64,000 nt of DNA, from assembly GCF_024294905.1 (NCBI RefSeq), contig NZ_JANCOC010000001.1:1-64000 (forward strand). The letters run 5' to 3'. This DNA comes from Rothia gullae. GTDB lineage: Bacteria; Actinomycetota; Actinomycetes; Actinomycetales; Micrococcaceae. The notes below the pieces were generated by a model. That model did no database searches. It saw only the letters and a program-made list of their open reading frames with translations, and was not told where the DNA came from. Below, one piece after another: positions 1-8,759 of this stretch; within the stretch, counting starts at the first letter, position 1; each line of letters starts with the position of its first letter. A program made the translations under genes and the position numbers.

Positions 1-84
1 GGGGCGCGTCGTCCTTTGGGGGGTCAGGTTTTGTTGACGCGCTAGCGCATCTGGCTCCGAAATCGCATCTGACGCCCAATAAAA

Positions 85-128
85 ACCGGCGGTGGCGGAC
101 ACTCGTTGCGAGTGCCCGCCTCCGCGGT
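85..128 (-). terminator. Rho-independent terminator downstream of pfkA
   Basis: A 12-bp stem (94-105 with 109-120, one G-U pair, 3-nt loop) is flanked by a run of A on the plus strand at 81-85, which reads as a U-run on the minus strand. It lies about 50 bp after the pfkA stop. A short T-run on the other side means it could also work on plus-strand transcripts. Confidence 0.75.
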
Positions 129-169
129 TTTAGTATGAGTGCTCAGCGAGCTTGCTCAGGCTGCGGGGT

Positions 170-1201
170 TTAGCGGCCGAAGAGTACGGCTGCTTCGTCC
201 CAGCGTTCCTGAGGCACAGACTTCAGGCCGTCCAGCGCATCTTCGAGGGGTACGTACTTGACCTCGGTGCCCTGAACGGAGACCATCTTGCCCCACAGCT
301 TCTGAGCGACCATGTCTACTGCGCCCATGCCCAGGCGGGTTGCCAACACACGGTCGTAGCCGGTGGGGGCGCCACCGCGCTGGATGTGGCCCAGGATGGT
401 GTTGCGGGTTTCGATGCCGGTCATCTTCTCGATTTCGTGGGTGATGTACTCACCGATACCACCGAGGCGGGGACGACCGTCCTTTTCGGTGCCCTTGTTT
501 GCCATGACGTCGTCGAACCCTTCGGGGATGAAGCCTTCAGCGACAACAACCAGGGGAGAGCGGCCGCGGTCGTGTACTTCCTTGACCCAGCCTGCAACCT
601 GCTCCATGGAGACCTTGACCTCGGGGATCAGGATTGCGTGTGCGCCTGCAGCCATGCCGGAGTGCAGTGCGATCCAACCGACGTGGCGGCCCATGACCTC
701 GGCGACCATACAGCGGTGGTGCGATTCGCCGGTGGTACGGATGCGGTCCATTGCCTCGGTTGCGATGGACACTGCGGTGTCGAAGCCGAAGGTGTAGTCG
801 GTTGCGCGCAGGTCGTTGTCAATGGTCTTGGGGACACCGATAACGGGCAGGCCTGCGTCTGCCAGGCGCTTTGCGCCTGCGAGGGTGCCTTCACCGCCGA
901 TAGCAACGATTGCGTCGATGCCGTGGCGTTCCATCATGATTTCGATGTTTTCGGGGCCACCGTTGGGGCCGTCGAAGGGGTTGGTGCGGGAGGTACCGAT
1001 GATGGTGCCGCCCTGGGCTGCGAGGCCCCGGACCTTCTGACGTGGCAGATCCATGTAGTCGCCTTCAACGACGCCGCGCCAGCCATCACGGAAGCCGACA
1101 AACTCGTAGCCATACTTCTTGACGCCGTTGAGGACAGCGCCGCGGATAACAGCGTTCAGGCCGGGGCAGTCGCCGCCGGAAGTAAGCAGACCGATCTTCA
1201 T
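170..1201 (-). CDS. pfkA: 6-phosphofructokinase (ATP-type signature)
   Basis: Phosphorylates fructose 6-phosphate to fructose 1,6-bisphosphate, the committed step of cytosolic glycolysis. The 343-residue protein shows the family landmarks: the nucleotide loop GGDCPGLN at residues 9-16, the GGEGT loop at 102-106, PKTIDND at 124-130 with the catalytic Asp at 128, and a downstream MGRHVGW segment. The Gly in the GGEGT loop (E. coli Gly104 equivalent) is the residue associated with ATP rather than pyrophosphate use, while the Lys before TIDND (E. coli position 124) is the residue seen in the mixed-substrate clade. This Gly/Lys pair is known from actinobacterial ATP-dependent enzymes, so ATP use is the better inference but is not proven. 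The ATG at 1201 is preceded by TAGGAG at a good distance. It is monocistronic, with a terminator just downstream. Confidence 0.95.
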   Translation of the reverse strand: MKIGLLTSGGDCPGLNAVIRGAVLNGVKKYGYEFVGFRDGWRGVVEGDYMDLPRQKVRGLAAQGGTIIGTSRTNPFDGPNGGPENIEIMMERHGIDAIVAIGGEGTLAGAKRLADAGLPVIGVPKTIDNDLRATDYTFGFDTAVSIATEAMDRIRTTGESHHRCMVAEVMGRHVGWIALHSGMAAGAHAILIPEVKVSMEQVAGWVKEVHDRGRSPLVVVAEGFIPEGFDDVMANKGTEKDGRPRLGGIGEYITHEIEKMTGIETRNTILGHIQRGGAPTGYDRVLATRLGMGAVDMVAQKLWGKMVSVQGTEVKYVPLEDALDGLKSVPQERWDEAAVLFGR

Positions 1202-1677
1202 GGTTGGCTCCTAGTGTCTGCGCGTTTTAGGTGTTGTGCGCGCGTGTATATAACTATGACCTCCACGAATTCGGCACGCGAATGTTGGCCGGTCGGGAGG
1301 TCGTTCTCTTGGTCTCTATTTTAGCGATGTTTGGGTTGTGTGGGTAGTGGTGGAAAGTCGTGGGAACGCCCGTTTTGGTGCTGAAAAGTTCAGGTTTTTA
1401 GTACCTGTATGTTTGGGTTTGAAACACAAATAGTCGCCCTTTCCCACCTATGGCACCGAAGAGGCGAATGAGGCTTCCTCATATCTGTACAGATGCGGGA
1501 AGCCTCATGCGTTTTAAAAATATTTTTAAATATTTGTGGGATTCTCGGTTTTTAGGACAAGAAACGGTCAATAGCCCTGTGATTGATCGTTTTGTACCGG
1601 TTCGTCCCACGTCTGAAGTGCGGTTCCCACCGAGGTGAATTGCATGGTTCAGCGGGCGCGTTCAGAGGGGGGCGGAA
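1202..1677. other. Intergenic region between pfkA and the aminotransferase gene
   Basis: 476 bp with no convincing gene. It must hold the minus-strand pfkA promoter, since both flanking genes run leftward. A long imperfect hairpin lies at 1468-1508: an 11-bp outer stem (1468-1478 with 1498-1508) and an inner ATCTG/CAGAT stem. It is followed by a short T-run and an A/T block (1511-1535). No well-supported -35/-10 pair could be assigned. Confidence 0.5.
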
Positions 1678-2880
1678 CTAGTCGCGTGCCTGACCGAGGA
1701 ACTTCTGCAGGCGGTCCAGGCCCTCCGCCAGGTCCTCGTCGCTCAGCGCGTAGGAGAGGCGCAGGTAGCCACTGGGGCCGAATGCCTCGCCGGGAACTAC
1801 GGCGACCTCAGCCTTTTCAAGGATGAGCTCAGCCAGCTCTGCGGTGGTCTGTGGGCGTACGCCTTCAATTTCCTTGCCGAGCAGTTCGCGTACGTCCGGG
1901 TAGGCGTAGAACGCGCCGGTGGGTACGGGGCAGTGTACGCCTTCAATAGCGTTCAGACCATCTACGATGGCGCGGCGGCGGCGGTCGAAGGCTGCGTGCA
2001 TGATTTCCACGTCGTCCTGCGGACCGGTCAGGGCGGCAAGGGCTGCGCGCTGGGCGATGTTGTTGACGTTGGAGGTCATGTGGGACTGCAGGTTGGAGGC
2101 TGCGGCGATCACGTCGCGCGGGCCAATCATCCAGCCCACACGCCAACCGGTCATGGCATAGGTCTTTGCCACGCCGTTGAGGATGACGCACAGGTCAGCA
2201 AGCTCGGGTACTGCCTTCAGGATGGAGACTGCCTGAACACCATCATAGGTGAGGTGCTCGTAGATCTCGTCGGTCAGCACGAAAATACCCTTGGAGAGCG
2301 CCCATTCGCCGATGGCGCGGGTTTCCTCTTCGGTGTAGACGGCACCGGTCGGGTTGGAGGGGGAGACAAAGATGAGCGCCTTGGTTGCCGGGGTGTAGGC
2401 GGCTTCGAGCTGCTCGACGGTGACCTTGTAGTGCTGGTCGCTACCGGCGAATACCTCGATGGGGTTGCCGCCTGCCAGGCGGATGCATTCGGGGTAGGTG
2501 GTCCAGTAGGGTGCGGGCAGCAGTACGTCGTCGCCTTCGTCGATGACGGTTGCGAATGCCTGGTAGACGGCCTGCTTGCCGCCGTTGGTGATGACGACCT
2601 GAGCGGGGTCAATTTCTACACCGGAGTCGCGCAGGGTCTTTTCAGCAATTGCCTTCTTCAGTTCGGGAAGACCGGACGCGGGGGAGTAGCGGAAGTTCTT
2701 GGGGTCGTTGAGCGCTTCGCGTGCGGCGTCCACAATGTGCGCGGGGGTGGGGAAGTCCGGTTCGCCTGCACCGAAACCGATGACGGGGCGTCCCTGAGCC
2801 TTGAGTGCTTTTGCCTTTGCGTCGACGGCAAGGGTTGCGGAGGGTGCGATGGCACCGATGCGGCTTGAAATACGCGCCAT
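1678..2880 (-). CDS. aspC: Pyridoxal-phosphate aminotransferase, aspartate aminotransferase type
   Basis: Class I/II fold-type-I aminotransferase of 400 residues, the usual length for the bacterial aspartate transaminase Ib subgroup. It would interconvert aspartate and 2-oxoglutarate with oxaloacetate and glutamate in the cytosol. Visible landmarks are the N-terminal [10 protein letters not shown] segment, the cofactor-ring NGGKQAVY region, SPSNPTG, the LTDEIYEHL segment with the cofactor Asp and Tyr, and the Schiff-base Lys in [14 protein letters not shown]. The ATG at 2880 was chosen because [10 protein letters not shown] is the typical N-terminus of the family and a purine-rich AGAGAAGAGAG precedes it. 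The reading frame stays open 63 codons further upstream, through a tandem repeat, but that extension looks non-coding. Exact substrate preference within the family cannot be read from sequence. Confidence 0.9.
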   Translation of the reverse strand: MARISSRIGAIAPSATLAVDAKAKALKAQGRPVIGFGAGEPDFPTPAHIVDAAREALNDPKNFRYSPASGLPELKKAIAEKTLRDSGVEIDPAQVVITNGGKQAVYQAFATVIDEGDDVLLPAPYWTTYPECIRLAGGNPIEVFAGSDQHYKVTVEQLEAAYTPATKALIFVSPSNPTGAVYTEEETRAIGEWALSKGIFVLTDEIYEHLTYDGVQAVSILKAVPELADLCVILNGVAKTYAMTGWRVGWMIGPRDVIAAASNLQSHMTSNVNNIAQRAALAALTGPQDDVEIMHAAFDRRRRAIVDGLNAIEGVHCPVPTGAFYAYPDVRELLGKEIEGVRPQTTAELAELILEKAEVAVVPGEAFGPSGYLRLSYALSDEDLAEGLDRLQKFLGQARD

Positions 2881-3253
2881 GGGGCTCTCTTCTCTTTCTT
2901 CTTGTGCGCTGCCGGCGTGAAGTCGACAAGGAAATAGGTGATGGGAAAAGGAAATAGGTGATGGGAATGCGCGTGCGGGACCAATTTCGCGCCTGATGGG
3001 CGCGGGTGTGAGCGGCGTTCCTTGTAATAGGATACGGGTCACTAGCGGTGATGCGGAACCCCTCGTCAAGGTATCTCAAGAGGTTTTTCGAAAAATATTA
3101 CATTCTGAAGTTGCATCGGCCCCGAAAGATGGTTTACAGTTAGTTCTGCACCCGCAAGGGTGTAATTGTTTGCCCCTCTAAAGCCACGGCTTAGGAGGCA
3201 ATGGAGGAGTAGACAGTGAGAAGTAACTCTCACACCTGAAGTTAACGCTTCAA
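2881..3253. other. Divergent intergenic region between aminotransferase and tRNA-Trp
   Basis: 373 bp without a gene. It holds the leftward control region of the aminotransferase gene, including a perfect 20-bp tandem duplication (2928-2967, listed separately), and the rightward promoter region of tRNA-Trp/secE. On the plus side there is a small CACCC/GGGTG hairpin near 3149-3161 and an imperfect TTGCC/GGCAA hairpin around 3169-3201. I could not assign a promoter with confidence. Confidence 0.5.
2928..2967. repeat. Perfect 20-bp tandem duplication
   Basis: Two identical, directly adjacent copies of AAGGAAATAGGTGATGGGAA occupy 2928-2947 and 2948-2967. They lie 48-87 bp upstream of the minus-strand aminotransferase start, so within its probable promoter or 5' untranslated region. 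Confidence 0.95.
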
Positions 3254-3326
3254 AGGGTGGTGGCTCAATTGGTAGAGCAGCGGTCTCCAAAACCGCAGGT
3301 TGCAGGTTCGAGTCCTGTCCGCCCTG
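3254..3326 (+). tRNA. trnW: tRNA-Trp (anticodon CCA)
   Basis: A 73-nt cloverleaf folds fully. The 7-bp acceptor stem pairs AGGGTGG at 3254-3260 with CCGCCCT at 3319-3325 (one G-U), with discriminator G at 3326. The anticodon stem GCGGT/ACCGC encloses the loop CTCCAAA, giving anticodon CCA. The T arm carries GGTTCGAGTCC. The 3' CCA is not encoded. Position directly before secE-nusG is the classic actinobacterial arrangement. Confidence 0.97.
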
Positions 3327-3403
3327 CTTTTATTGCCTCAATAACATCTTTGTACGCCCGTTCCCCGGGCGTACTTTTTTAGACTCAGAAAGGGGCAGAA
3401 GAA

Positions 3404-3682
3404 ATGGCATCGTCTGCTACCGCCGAGAAGGTTGTTAAGCCCGGCGCATCGTCGAAGAGCGATAAGAAGCTCGGTTTCTTCGGCCGTATTTTTGCATTCC
3501 TCCGTGAAGTTATTGCGGAGTTGAAGAAGGTTACTACTCCGACCGGACGTGAACTGGTTGGTTACTTCTTTGCTGTCCTGTTCTTCGTCGTGGTGATGCT
3601 CTTGCTCATTTCTGGTCTGGATTATCTTTTCGGCCAGGGAGCATTCTGGATTTTCGGTAACGGAACGATTCAGCGTAACTAG
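3404..3682 (+). CDS. secE: Preprotein translocase subunit SecE
   Basis: Small essential membrane subunit that clamps SecY in the Sec translocon. The protein has 92 residues, with a basic, disordered N-terminal stretch of about 25 residues, the conserved amphipathic segment FLREVIAELKKVTTPTGREL (about residues 34-53) and a single transmembrane helix at about 57-75, which is the short actinobacterial form. AGAAAGGGG precedes the ATG at 3404. It lies between tRNA-Trp and nusG and is probably co-transcribed with both. Confidence 0.95.
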   Translation: MASSATAEKVVKPGASSKSDKKLGFFGRIFAFLREVIAELKKVTTPTGRELVGYFFAVLFFVVVMLLLISGLDYLFGQGAFWIFGNGTIQRN

Positions 3683-3786
3683 TACTGGCTGCATCCTTAT
3701 CTGGGGTGCCCCATCAGTGATTTCCCTCAGCGCATTGGCGAGGGGGAGTCCCCTCTAGATGATTAACGATAGAAAGTAGGAGCGAC

Positions 3787-4533
3787 GTGTCCGAGCAGGA
3801 ACTGGTATCCGAGATTGAAGAGGTCGAGGTAGCCGCTGCTGAGGCTACTGAGGAGTCTGAGGCTATTGAGCGGCAGACTGAGGAAGCTACCGAGGCTGTC
3901 GAGGTGGCTGAAGCAGCTGCTGAGGCTGCTGAGGAAGTCGACGCTCTGGAAGAGTTCAAGTCCAAGCTGCGCCGTCAGATGGGCGACTGGTACGTGGTTC
4001 ACACCTACTCCGGTTACGAGAACAAGGTGAAGACCGGTATTGAGACCCGCATCCAGAACCTGGAAGCTGAAGATGAGATCTTCGAGGTTCAGGTTCCCAT
4101 GGAGACCGTGGTTGAGTTCAAGAACACCGTGAAGAAGACCATCCGCCGTGTGCGAGTTCCCGGTTACGTTCTGGTGCGTATGGAACTGACCGACCACTCG
4201 TGGGGCGTTGTCCGCCACACTCCCGGTGTGACTGGCTTCGTGGGTCAGGATGCGTACAACCCGGTCCCGCTGCGCATGGACGAGGTTTTCGACATGCTCC
4301 TGCCGGTCTTCGAGGAGCAGCAGCAGAGCCAGGGCCTGCCTGTTTCCAAGCCCGTTATCGAGTCCGACTACACTGTGGGCGAAAACGTCCGTGTGAAGTC
4401 CGGTGCCTTCGGGGGTATGGACGCTACCGTTTCGGAGATCAAGGGTGAATCCCAGCAGATTGTCGTGATGATTTCCGTCTTCGGTCGCGACACCCCGGTG
4501 ACCTTGAGCTTCACTGAGATTGAAAAGATTTAA
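3787..4533 (+). CDS. nusG: Transcription termination/antitermination factor NusG
   Basis: Binds RNA polymerase and couples elongation to Rho or to the leading ribosome. The 248-residue product is longer than the E. coli protein because of an acidic, Ala/Glu-rich extension of about 60 residues, followed by the NGN domain starting at GDWYVVHTYSGYENKVK and a C-terminal KOW domain beginning near VGENVRVKSGAFGG. Long acidic extensions are usual in actinobacterial NusG. The GTG at 3787 is preceded by AAGTAGGAG. A strong hairpin terminator follows directly, so nusG probably ends the secE-nusG unit and rplK starts anew. Confidence 0.95.
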   Translation: MSEQELVSEIEEVEVAAAEATEESEAIERQTEEATEAVEVAEAAAEAAEEVDALEEFKSKLRRQMGDWYVVHTYSGYENKVKTGIETRIQNLEAEDEIFEVQVPMETVVEFKNTVKKTIRRVRVPGYVLVRMELTDHSWGVVRHTPGVTGFVGQDAYNPVPLRMDEVFDMLLPVFEEQQQSQGLPVSKPVIESDYTVGENVRVKSGAFGGMDATVSEIKGESQQIVVMISVFGRDTPVTLSFTEIEKI

Positions 4534-4549
4534 CGTTTTTAGCGTGTGA

Positions 4550-4589
4550 ATATGAGCCTCGCACTGTTGGTGCGGGGCTCATATTTTGT
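4550..4589 (+). terminator. Rho-independent terminator after nusG
   Basis: A 15-bp stem (4550-4564 with 4570-4584, one G-U) with a 5-nt loop is followed by TTTTGT. It separates nusG from rplK. Confidence 0.8.
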
Positions 4590-4801
4590 ATTGGGCTGTA
4601 TAGCCGGCGGCGGCTGTGCGGGCGGGGTTTAATCTTTCTGCTAGCTGGCGCTGGATTAAGTCGCTGATTAACGCTAGAATTTTGGTTTGTGTATGCGCAT
4701 GTCACGCTTTCATGTGGATGCACGGGTGACCGCGCCACGGTCACCGTCTTGCCGGCGTACGCTCCTGTGCGTCGGTTCCCAGCTAAGAAAAGGACCCTAC
4801 A

Positions 4802-5230
4802 TTGGCTCCCAAGAAGAAGGTCACTGGCCTCATCAAGCTGCAGATCCAGGCAGGCGCCGCTAACCCGGCTCCCCCCGTCGGCCCCGCACTGGGCTCGCAC
4901 GGTGTTAACATCATGGAGTTCTGCAAGGCATACAACGCTGCAACTGAGTCGCAGCGCGGTAACATCATCCCCGTTGAGATTACCGTCTACGAGGATCGCT
5001 CCTTCACCTTCATCACCAAGACTCCTCCGGCTTCCCAGCTGATCAAGAAGGCTGCTGGCGTTGCTAAGGGCTCCGCTGTTCCTCACACCACCAAGGTTGG
5101 TTCGCTGACCGAGGCTCAGGTGCGCGAGATTGCTGAGACCAAGATGCCCGACCTGAACGCAAACGACCTGGATGCTGCTTCCAAGATCATCGCAGGTACC
5201 GCTCGTTCCATGGGTATCACCGTCGAGTAA
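4802..5230 (+). CDS. rplK: 50S ribosomal protein L11
   Basis: Component of the ribosomal GTPase-associated centre; it binds helices 43/44 of 23S rRNA with L10. The 142-residue length is standard. The N-terminal [18 protein letters not shown] and [20 protein letters not shown], with the conserved proline-rich linker, identify it, as does the C-terminal rRNA-binding domain ([26 protein letters not shown]). The start is a TTG at 4802 with AAAAGGA about 10 bp upstream; no better ATG lies near. A 570-bp gap from nusG leaves room for its own promoter, and rplA follows 137 bp later. Confidence 0.96.
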   Translation: MAPKKKVTGLIKLQIQAGAANPAPPVGPALGSHGVNIMEFCKAYNAATESQRGNIIPVEITVYEDRSFTFITKTPPASQLIKKAAGVAKGSAVPHTTKVGSLTEAQVREIAETKMPDLNANDLDAASKIIAGTARSMGITVE

Positions 5231-5294
5231 TTTCGGTTCGCCGAATAGCCGAGTAATCGGCACCGTAGATTTTTCTACACAGAACTTGTAAATG

Positions 5295-5345
5295 CCCGTC
5301 GTATGGACGGGATGTGGCAGAGCCGAGCGCGGCTCACGAGACCAC
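5295..5345 (+). promoter_or_regulatory. Candidate L1-binding leader before rplA
   Basis: Between rplK and rplA two hairpins stand close together: CCCGTC/GACGGG (5295-5300 with 5306-5311), and GAGCCG/CGGCTC (5320-5325 with 5330-5335) enclosed by a GTGG (5314-5317)/CCAC (5342-5345) closing pair. A GC stem inside a GUGG/CCAC frame resembles the L1 site of 23S rRNA. Autogenous control of L11-L1 operons by L1 is known, but assigning it here is an inference from shape only. Confidence 0.35.
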
Positions 5346-5367
5346 AACTGCATAAGGAGAAAAGCAG

Positions 5368-6063
5368 ATGGCAAAGCGCAGCAAGGCGTACAAGGCAGCT
5401 GTAGCCAAGATTGAAGAGGGTAAGCTCTACACCCCCGCCGAGGCAGTTGCCCTGGCGAAGGAAACCTCTTCCACCAAGACCGACGCAACCGTTGAGGTTG
5501 CAATGCGTCTGTCCGTTGACCCCCGTAAGGCAGACCAGATGGTTCGCGGCACCGTGAACCTGCCCCACGGCACCGGTAAGACCGCTCGCGTGGTCGTTAT
5601 CGCAGCAGGCCCCAAGGCTGCTGAGGCTGAGGCAGCTGGCGCTGACTACGTTGGTTCCGACGAGCTGATCGCAAAGATTGCTGGCGGCTGGACCGACTTC
5701 GACGCAGCGGTTGCAACCCCCGACATGATGGGCAAGGTCGGCCGCCTGGGTAAGATCCTGGGTCCCCGTAACCTGATGCCGAACCCCAAGACTGGTACCG
5801 TGACCATGGATGTCGCAAAGGCTGTTGCAGACATCAAGGGCGGTAAGATCGACTTCCGTGTTGACCGTAACTCCAACCTGCACTTCATCATCGGTAAGGC
5901 TTCCTTCACCGCTGAGCAGCTGGAGGAGAACTTCCAGGCAGCTCTGGAAGAGGTTAACCGCCTGAAGCCCTCTTCGGCTAAGGGTCGTTACATCTCCAAG
6001 GCAACCGTTGCTACCACCTTCGGCCCCGGCATCCCCGTTGATCCGGCTGCCGTTGCTGCCTAA
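5368..6063 (+). CDS. rplA: 50S ribosomal protein L1
   Basis: L1 forms the mobile stalk at the E site and helps release deacylated tRNA. The 231-residue product matches family length. Diagnostic segments are MAKRSKAYK at the start, [12 protein letters not shown] (about 54-65), and [20 protein letters not shown] (about 127-146), the signature region of L1. The ATG at 5368 follows AAGGAGAAAAG. A strong terminator lies just downstream, so the L11-L1 unit ends here. Confidence 0.97.
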   Translation: MAKRSKAYKAAVAKIEEGKLYTPAEAVALAKETSSTKTDATVEVAMRLSVDPRKADQMVRGTVNLPHGTGKTARVVVIAAGPKAAEAEAAGADYVGSDELIAKIAGGWTDFDAAVATPDMMGKVGRLGKILGPRNLMPNPKTGTVTMDVAKAVADIKGGKIDFRVDRNSNLHFIIGKASFTAEQLEENFQAALEEVNRLKPSSAKGRYISKATVATTFGPGIPVDPAAVAA

Positions 6064-6100
6064 GGTATGCACCTGTAGCTTCTAGCATTTAGCTAGTAGT

Positions 6101-6134
6101 CGCCCCCGACGTTTAGGCGTCGGGGGCGATTTTT
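6101..6134 (+). terminator. Rho-independent terminator after rplA
   Basis: An 11-bp perfect GC-rich stem (6101-6111 with 6118-6128), 6-nt loop and a following T5 run. Confidence 0.9.
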
Positions 6135-6279
6135 ATGCCTGCTCTCCTGCCGCTCTACCTGTATGTTCTGGAATATATCTGCGGCGAGCTCGTTAGAATA
6201 AACAGCACACACTTCGTTCTTATCATCCTAGTTCCGCCTGCCTGATGTGCGGGCTCAAGCAGACCTTAAGGATCTATTC

Positions 6280-7269
6280 ATGACTCAGCCTTTACCGGCT
6301 TCTTCTACTCCCTCAGCGCAGGCTGCCACTCGTCCCTTCCCGATTCCCGTCAGCTACTTTGCGATGGCACTGGGTACCGGTGCCCTGGGCGCGGCATGGC
6401 GTGCCGCCGCCTCTGCGGATATGGTTCCCGCTTGGCTGGGTGAGGCGATTCTTGCTTTCGCCGCTGTGGTGTGGCTGATTCTGATTGCCGCCATGGTTGT
6501 TGCGGTGTTGAATTTCCGTCCGTGGCTGCGGGAGCAGTGGGCGCATCCGGTGCGGTGCTGCTTCTTTTCGCTAATCCCGGCGACGACCGCGCAGATGGGT
6601 GCGACGGTCTTCCCGTACCTGTCCTACCTGGGTTACGCTTTGGCGATTCTTGGTGGTCTGGGGCAGCTGTACTTTGCCTCCCACCGCATTGCGGGTATGT
6701 GGCGCGGTACCCACGTGGCGGAGGCGACCACCCCGGTACTATACCTGCCGACGGTTGCGACGAACTTTGCGACGGCAACCGCGATGGGCATGATGGGATG
6801 GAAGGACGCGGCGATGCTTTTCTTCGGCGCGGGCCTGATTTCGTGGTTCAGCATGGAGTCTGCGATCTTGAACCGTCTGCGTAACCTGGCTCCGATGAAC
6901 GTTGGTGAGCGCGGTCTGATGGGTGTGCAGTTGGCTCCGCCGTTTGTGGGAGGTAACGCGTATCTGGCAGCTAATGGCGGCACGGTGGACTGGTTCTTCC
7001 TTATCATGACCGGTTACGGTATTTTGCAGCTGCTCTTTTTGATGCGTCTGCTGCCCTGGATTATGGAGGGCGGCTTCTCCATGAGCCTGTGGGGTTTCTC
7101 CTTCGGTATGGGTGCAATGGTTTCTACCGGCGTGCATTTGAGCGCCGCGGGCGTGCTGAACCCGCTGGGTATTGTGCTGATGGCGATTGGTACTGGTTTC
7201 TTGGTCTTCCTGTGGGGCGGTGTGGCGTATGTGGCGTCGCAGGGTCGTTTGTTGGTGGGGCGGCGCTAG
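6280..7269 (+). CDS. TDT-family (TehA/SLAC1-type) membrane transporter
   Basis: A 329-residue integral membrane protein with about ten hydrophobic helices and short loops, as in the tellurite-resistance/dicarboxylate (TDT) family that includes TehA and plant SLAC1 anion channels. The opening PIPVSYFAMALGTGALGAAWR resembles the first helix of that family, and the helix containing GAGLISWFSMESAILNR is consistent with it. Substrate could be a monovalent anion, a C4-dicarboxylate or sulfite; sequence alone does not decide. The ATG at 6280 was preferred because AAGGA lies 9 bp upstream; an in-frame ATG at 6247 has no such site. It sits, with the next gene, between rplA and rplJ, has its own terminator, and no obvious functional tie to its ribosomal neighbours. 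Confidence 0.8.
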   Translation: MTQPLPASSTPSAQAATRPFPIPVSYFAMALGTGALGAAWRAAASADMVPAWLGEAILAFAAVVWLILIAAMVVAVLNFRPWLREQWAHPVRCCFFSLIPATTAQMGATVFPYLSYLGYALAILGGLGQLYFASHRIAGMWRGTHVAEATTPVLYLPTVATNFATATAMGMMGWKDAAMLFFGAGLISWFSMESAILNRLRNLAPMNVGERGLMGVQLAPPFVGGNAYLAANGGTVDWFFLIMTGYGILQLLFLMRLLPWIMEGGFSMSLWGFSFGMGAMVSTGVHLSAAGVLNPLGIVLMAIGTGFLVFLWGGVAYVASQGRLLVGRR

Positions 7270-7300
7270 AGGCCTTTCGCTGCTTTAGGCATATGGTGTG

Positions 7301-7326
7301 AGCCCCGGATGTGATCCGGGGCTTTG
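7301..7326 (+). terminator. Terminator after the TDT transporter
   Basis: A 10-bp perfect stem (7301-7310 with 7314-7323) with a 3-nt loop and a short T-tract. Confidence 0.65.
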
Positions 7327-7464
7327 CCGTGCCTAGACTTTCTTGTGTGGGCTTTTTTGTTTGGTTTTTCTTCAGGCAGCCGGCGTGGAGGCTGAGGCGG
7401 TTGTTTATGACGGCGCTTATCTTCTGTGCCCGTGCCGGGAGCGAGTTTCAGCGATAATGGGGGA

Positions 7465-8619
7465 ATGACTTCTGCATCCTATTCTTCTGCTGCGGCGGAG
7501 CCTTTTGAAGGCTTGCGTATTCGAGGTGTCGCTAAGACCTTTGGCACCGATACGACGGTTCTGAACGAGATTGACCTGGATGTGCACCCCGGTGAGCTGA
7601 TTTCTCTGGTTGGTTCTTCGGGTACAGGTAAGTCCACTCTGCTGCGCATTATTGCCGGTTTGGAGGAGCCGAGCGCGGGTCGGGTGACCTATGCCGGTCA
7701 GCCTCTGGAGCGCGGCTCGGTGGGTGTGGTTTTTCAGCGTCCTATTCTGTACCCGCACCTGAGTGTGAAGGACAATATTCTGTTCCCGACCCGGCTGGGT
7801 GCGTTCGCCGGTCGGGTTGATATGGACTACTACCGCGAGCTGCTGGAGGCTTTGAAGCTTGAGGGGCTTGAGTCCCGTAAGCCTTCGCAACTGTCGGGTG
7901 GTCAGGTGCAACGTGTGGGTATTGCGCGTGCTTTGATTCGTCGTGCCCCGGTGGTTCTTTTTGATGAGCCGCTAGCGAGTGTGGATGAGCAGATGAGCGC
8001 GAGTATCCGCGCCGATATTGTGCGACTGCATGAGCGTTACGGTTTTACGGGCCTGTACGTGACCCATGATCAGAATGAGGCGCTGATGCTGGGTCAGCGG
8101 GTGGCGGTTATGGACGCCGGCTACCTGGTGCAGGTGGATACTCCGGAGCGGCTGCTGGCGCATCCGCATACTCTGCAGGTGGCGAAGCTTATGGCGGCGC
8201 CGGCCCTGAACCTTTTGGCTCTTGAGGGTTCGGAGTCTCTTCCTGTCGGGTGTGAGCTGGCGATTCGTGCGACCGCTTTGTGCCCTGTGACGGCAGATAC
8301 TGCTCATGCCCTGCCGGTGCAGGTGCTTGGCAGCCGTCATCTGGTGGGTGGAATGCTGTACCGTGCGCGTCTGCTGGAGGTGGTTTCCCTACCTCTGGAA
8401 TCTCGGCGGGCTTCGGCGGAATCTGAGCTGAGTGCCCGAATGTATGCACGAATGCGTGCCGGTCAGGAGCTTGAGTTCTTTATCCCGGATGCGCAGGGTG
8501 CCATCTTGAGTGGAACCTCCCCGAACAGTACCTTCCTGGATGTGGGGGAGCGGGTACACCTGGGTGTGGCGGCGAAGCGTTGCTTCTTGTTCTCGGATGG
8601 AAAGCGTTTTTACCTCTAA
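7465..8619 (+). CDS. ABC transporter ATP-binding protein (sugar/molybdate/sulfate importer type)
   Basis: A 384-residue ATPase. Walker A GSSGTGKST lies at about residues 52-60, the Q-loop in VVFQRPILYPHLSV, the signature LSGGQVQRVGIARAL at about 140-154, Walker B VVLFDEPLASVD just after, and the H-loop in YVTHDQNEAL. The order and the C-terminal extension of about 140 residues match importer ATPases of the MalK/CysA/ModC group, but the extension is too diverged to name the ligand. No permease or binding protein is adjacent, so it probably serves a system encoded elsewhere. It could be the missing ATPase of ModAB at 19.8-21.5 kb, or a multi-task sugar ATPase. The ATG at 7465 follows GGGGGA. 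Confidence 0.8.
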   Translation: MTSASYSSAAAEPFEGLRIRGVAKTFGTDTTVLNEIDLDVHPGELISLVGSSGTGKSTLLRIIAGLEEPSAGRVTYAGQPLERGSVGVVFQRPILYPHLSVKDNILFPTRLGAFAGRVDMDYYRELLEALKLEGLESRKPSQLSGGQVQRVGIARALIRRAPVVLFDEPLASVDEQMSASIRADIVRLHERYGFTGLYVTHDQNEALMLGQRVAVMDAGYLVQVDTPERLLAHPHTLQVAKLMAAPALNLLALEGSESLPVGCELAIRATALCPVTADTAHALPVQVLGSRHLVGGMLYRARLLEVVSLPLESRRASAESELSARMYARMRAGQELEFFIPDAQGAILSGTSPNSTFLDVGERVHLGVAAKRCFLFSDGKRFYL

Positions 8620-8655
8620 AACGCGTCTTTGCTGGATTTTAGCGAGGGAGAAAGT

Positions 8656-8704
8656 GCGGGTTAATCGGCTTAAGGAGGGGCTTTAAGTGATTAACCCCGC
8701 TTAA
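8656..8704 (+). terminator. Terminator-like hairpin after the ABC ATPase gene
   Basis: An 11-bp outer stem (8656-8666 with 8689-8700, one bulged base) carries an inner CTTAA/TTAAG stem. The T-tract after it is weak, so termination efficiency is uncertain. Confidence 0.5.
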
Positions 8705-8759
8705 TCTCATGAATTTCTTGTTTTAACTTGCGGCTAGGGCTTGAACCTGAGATGATGAA

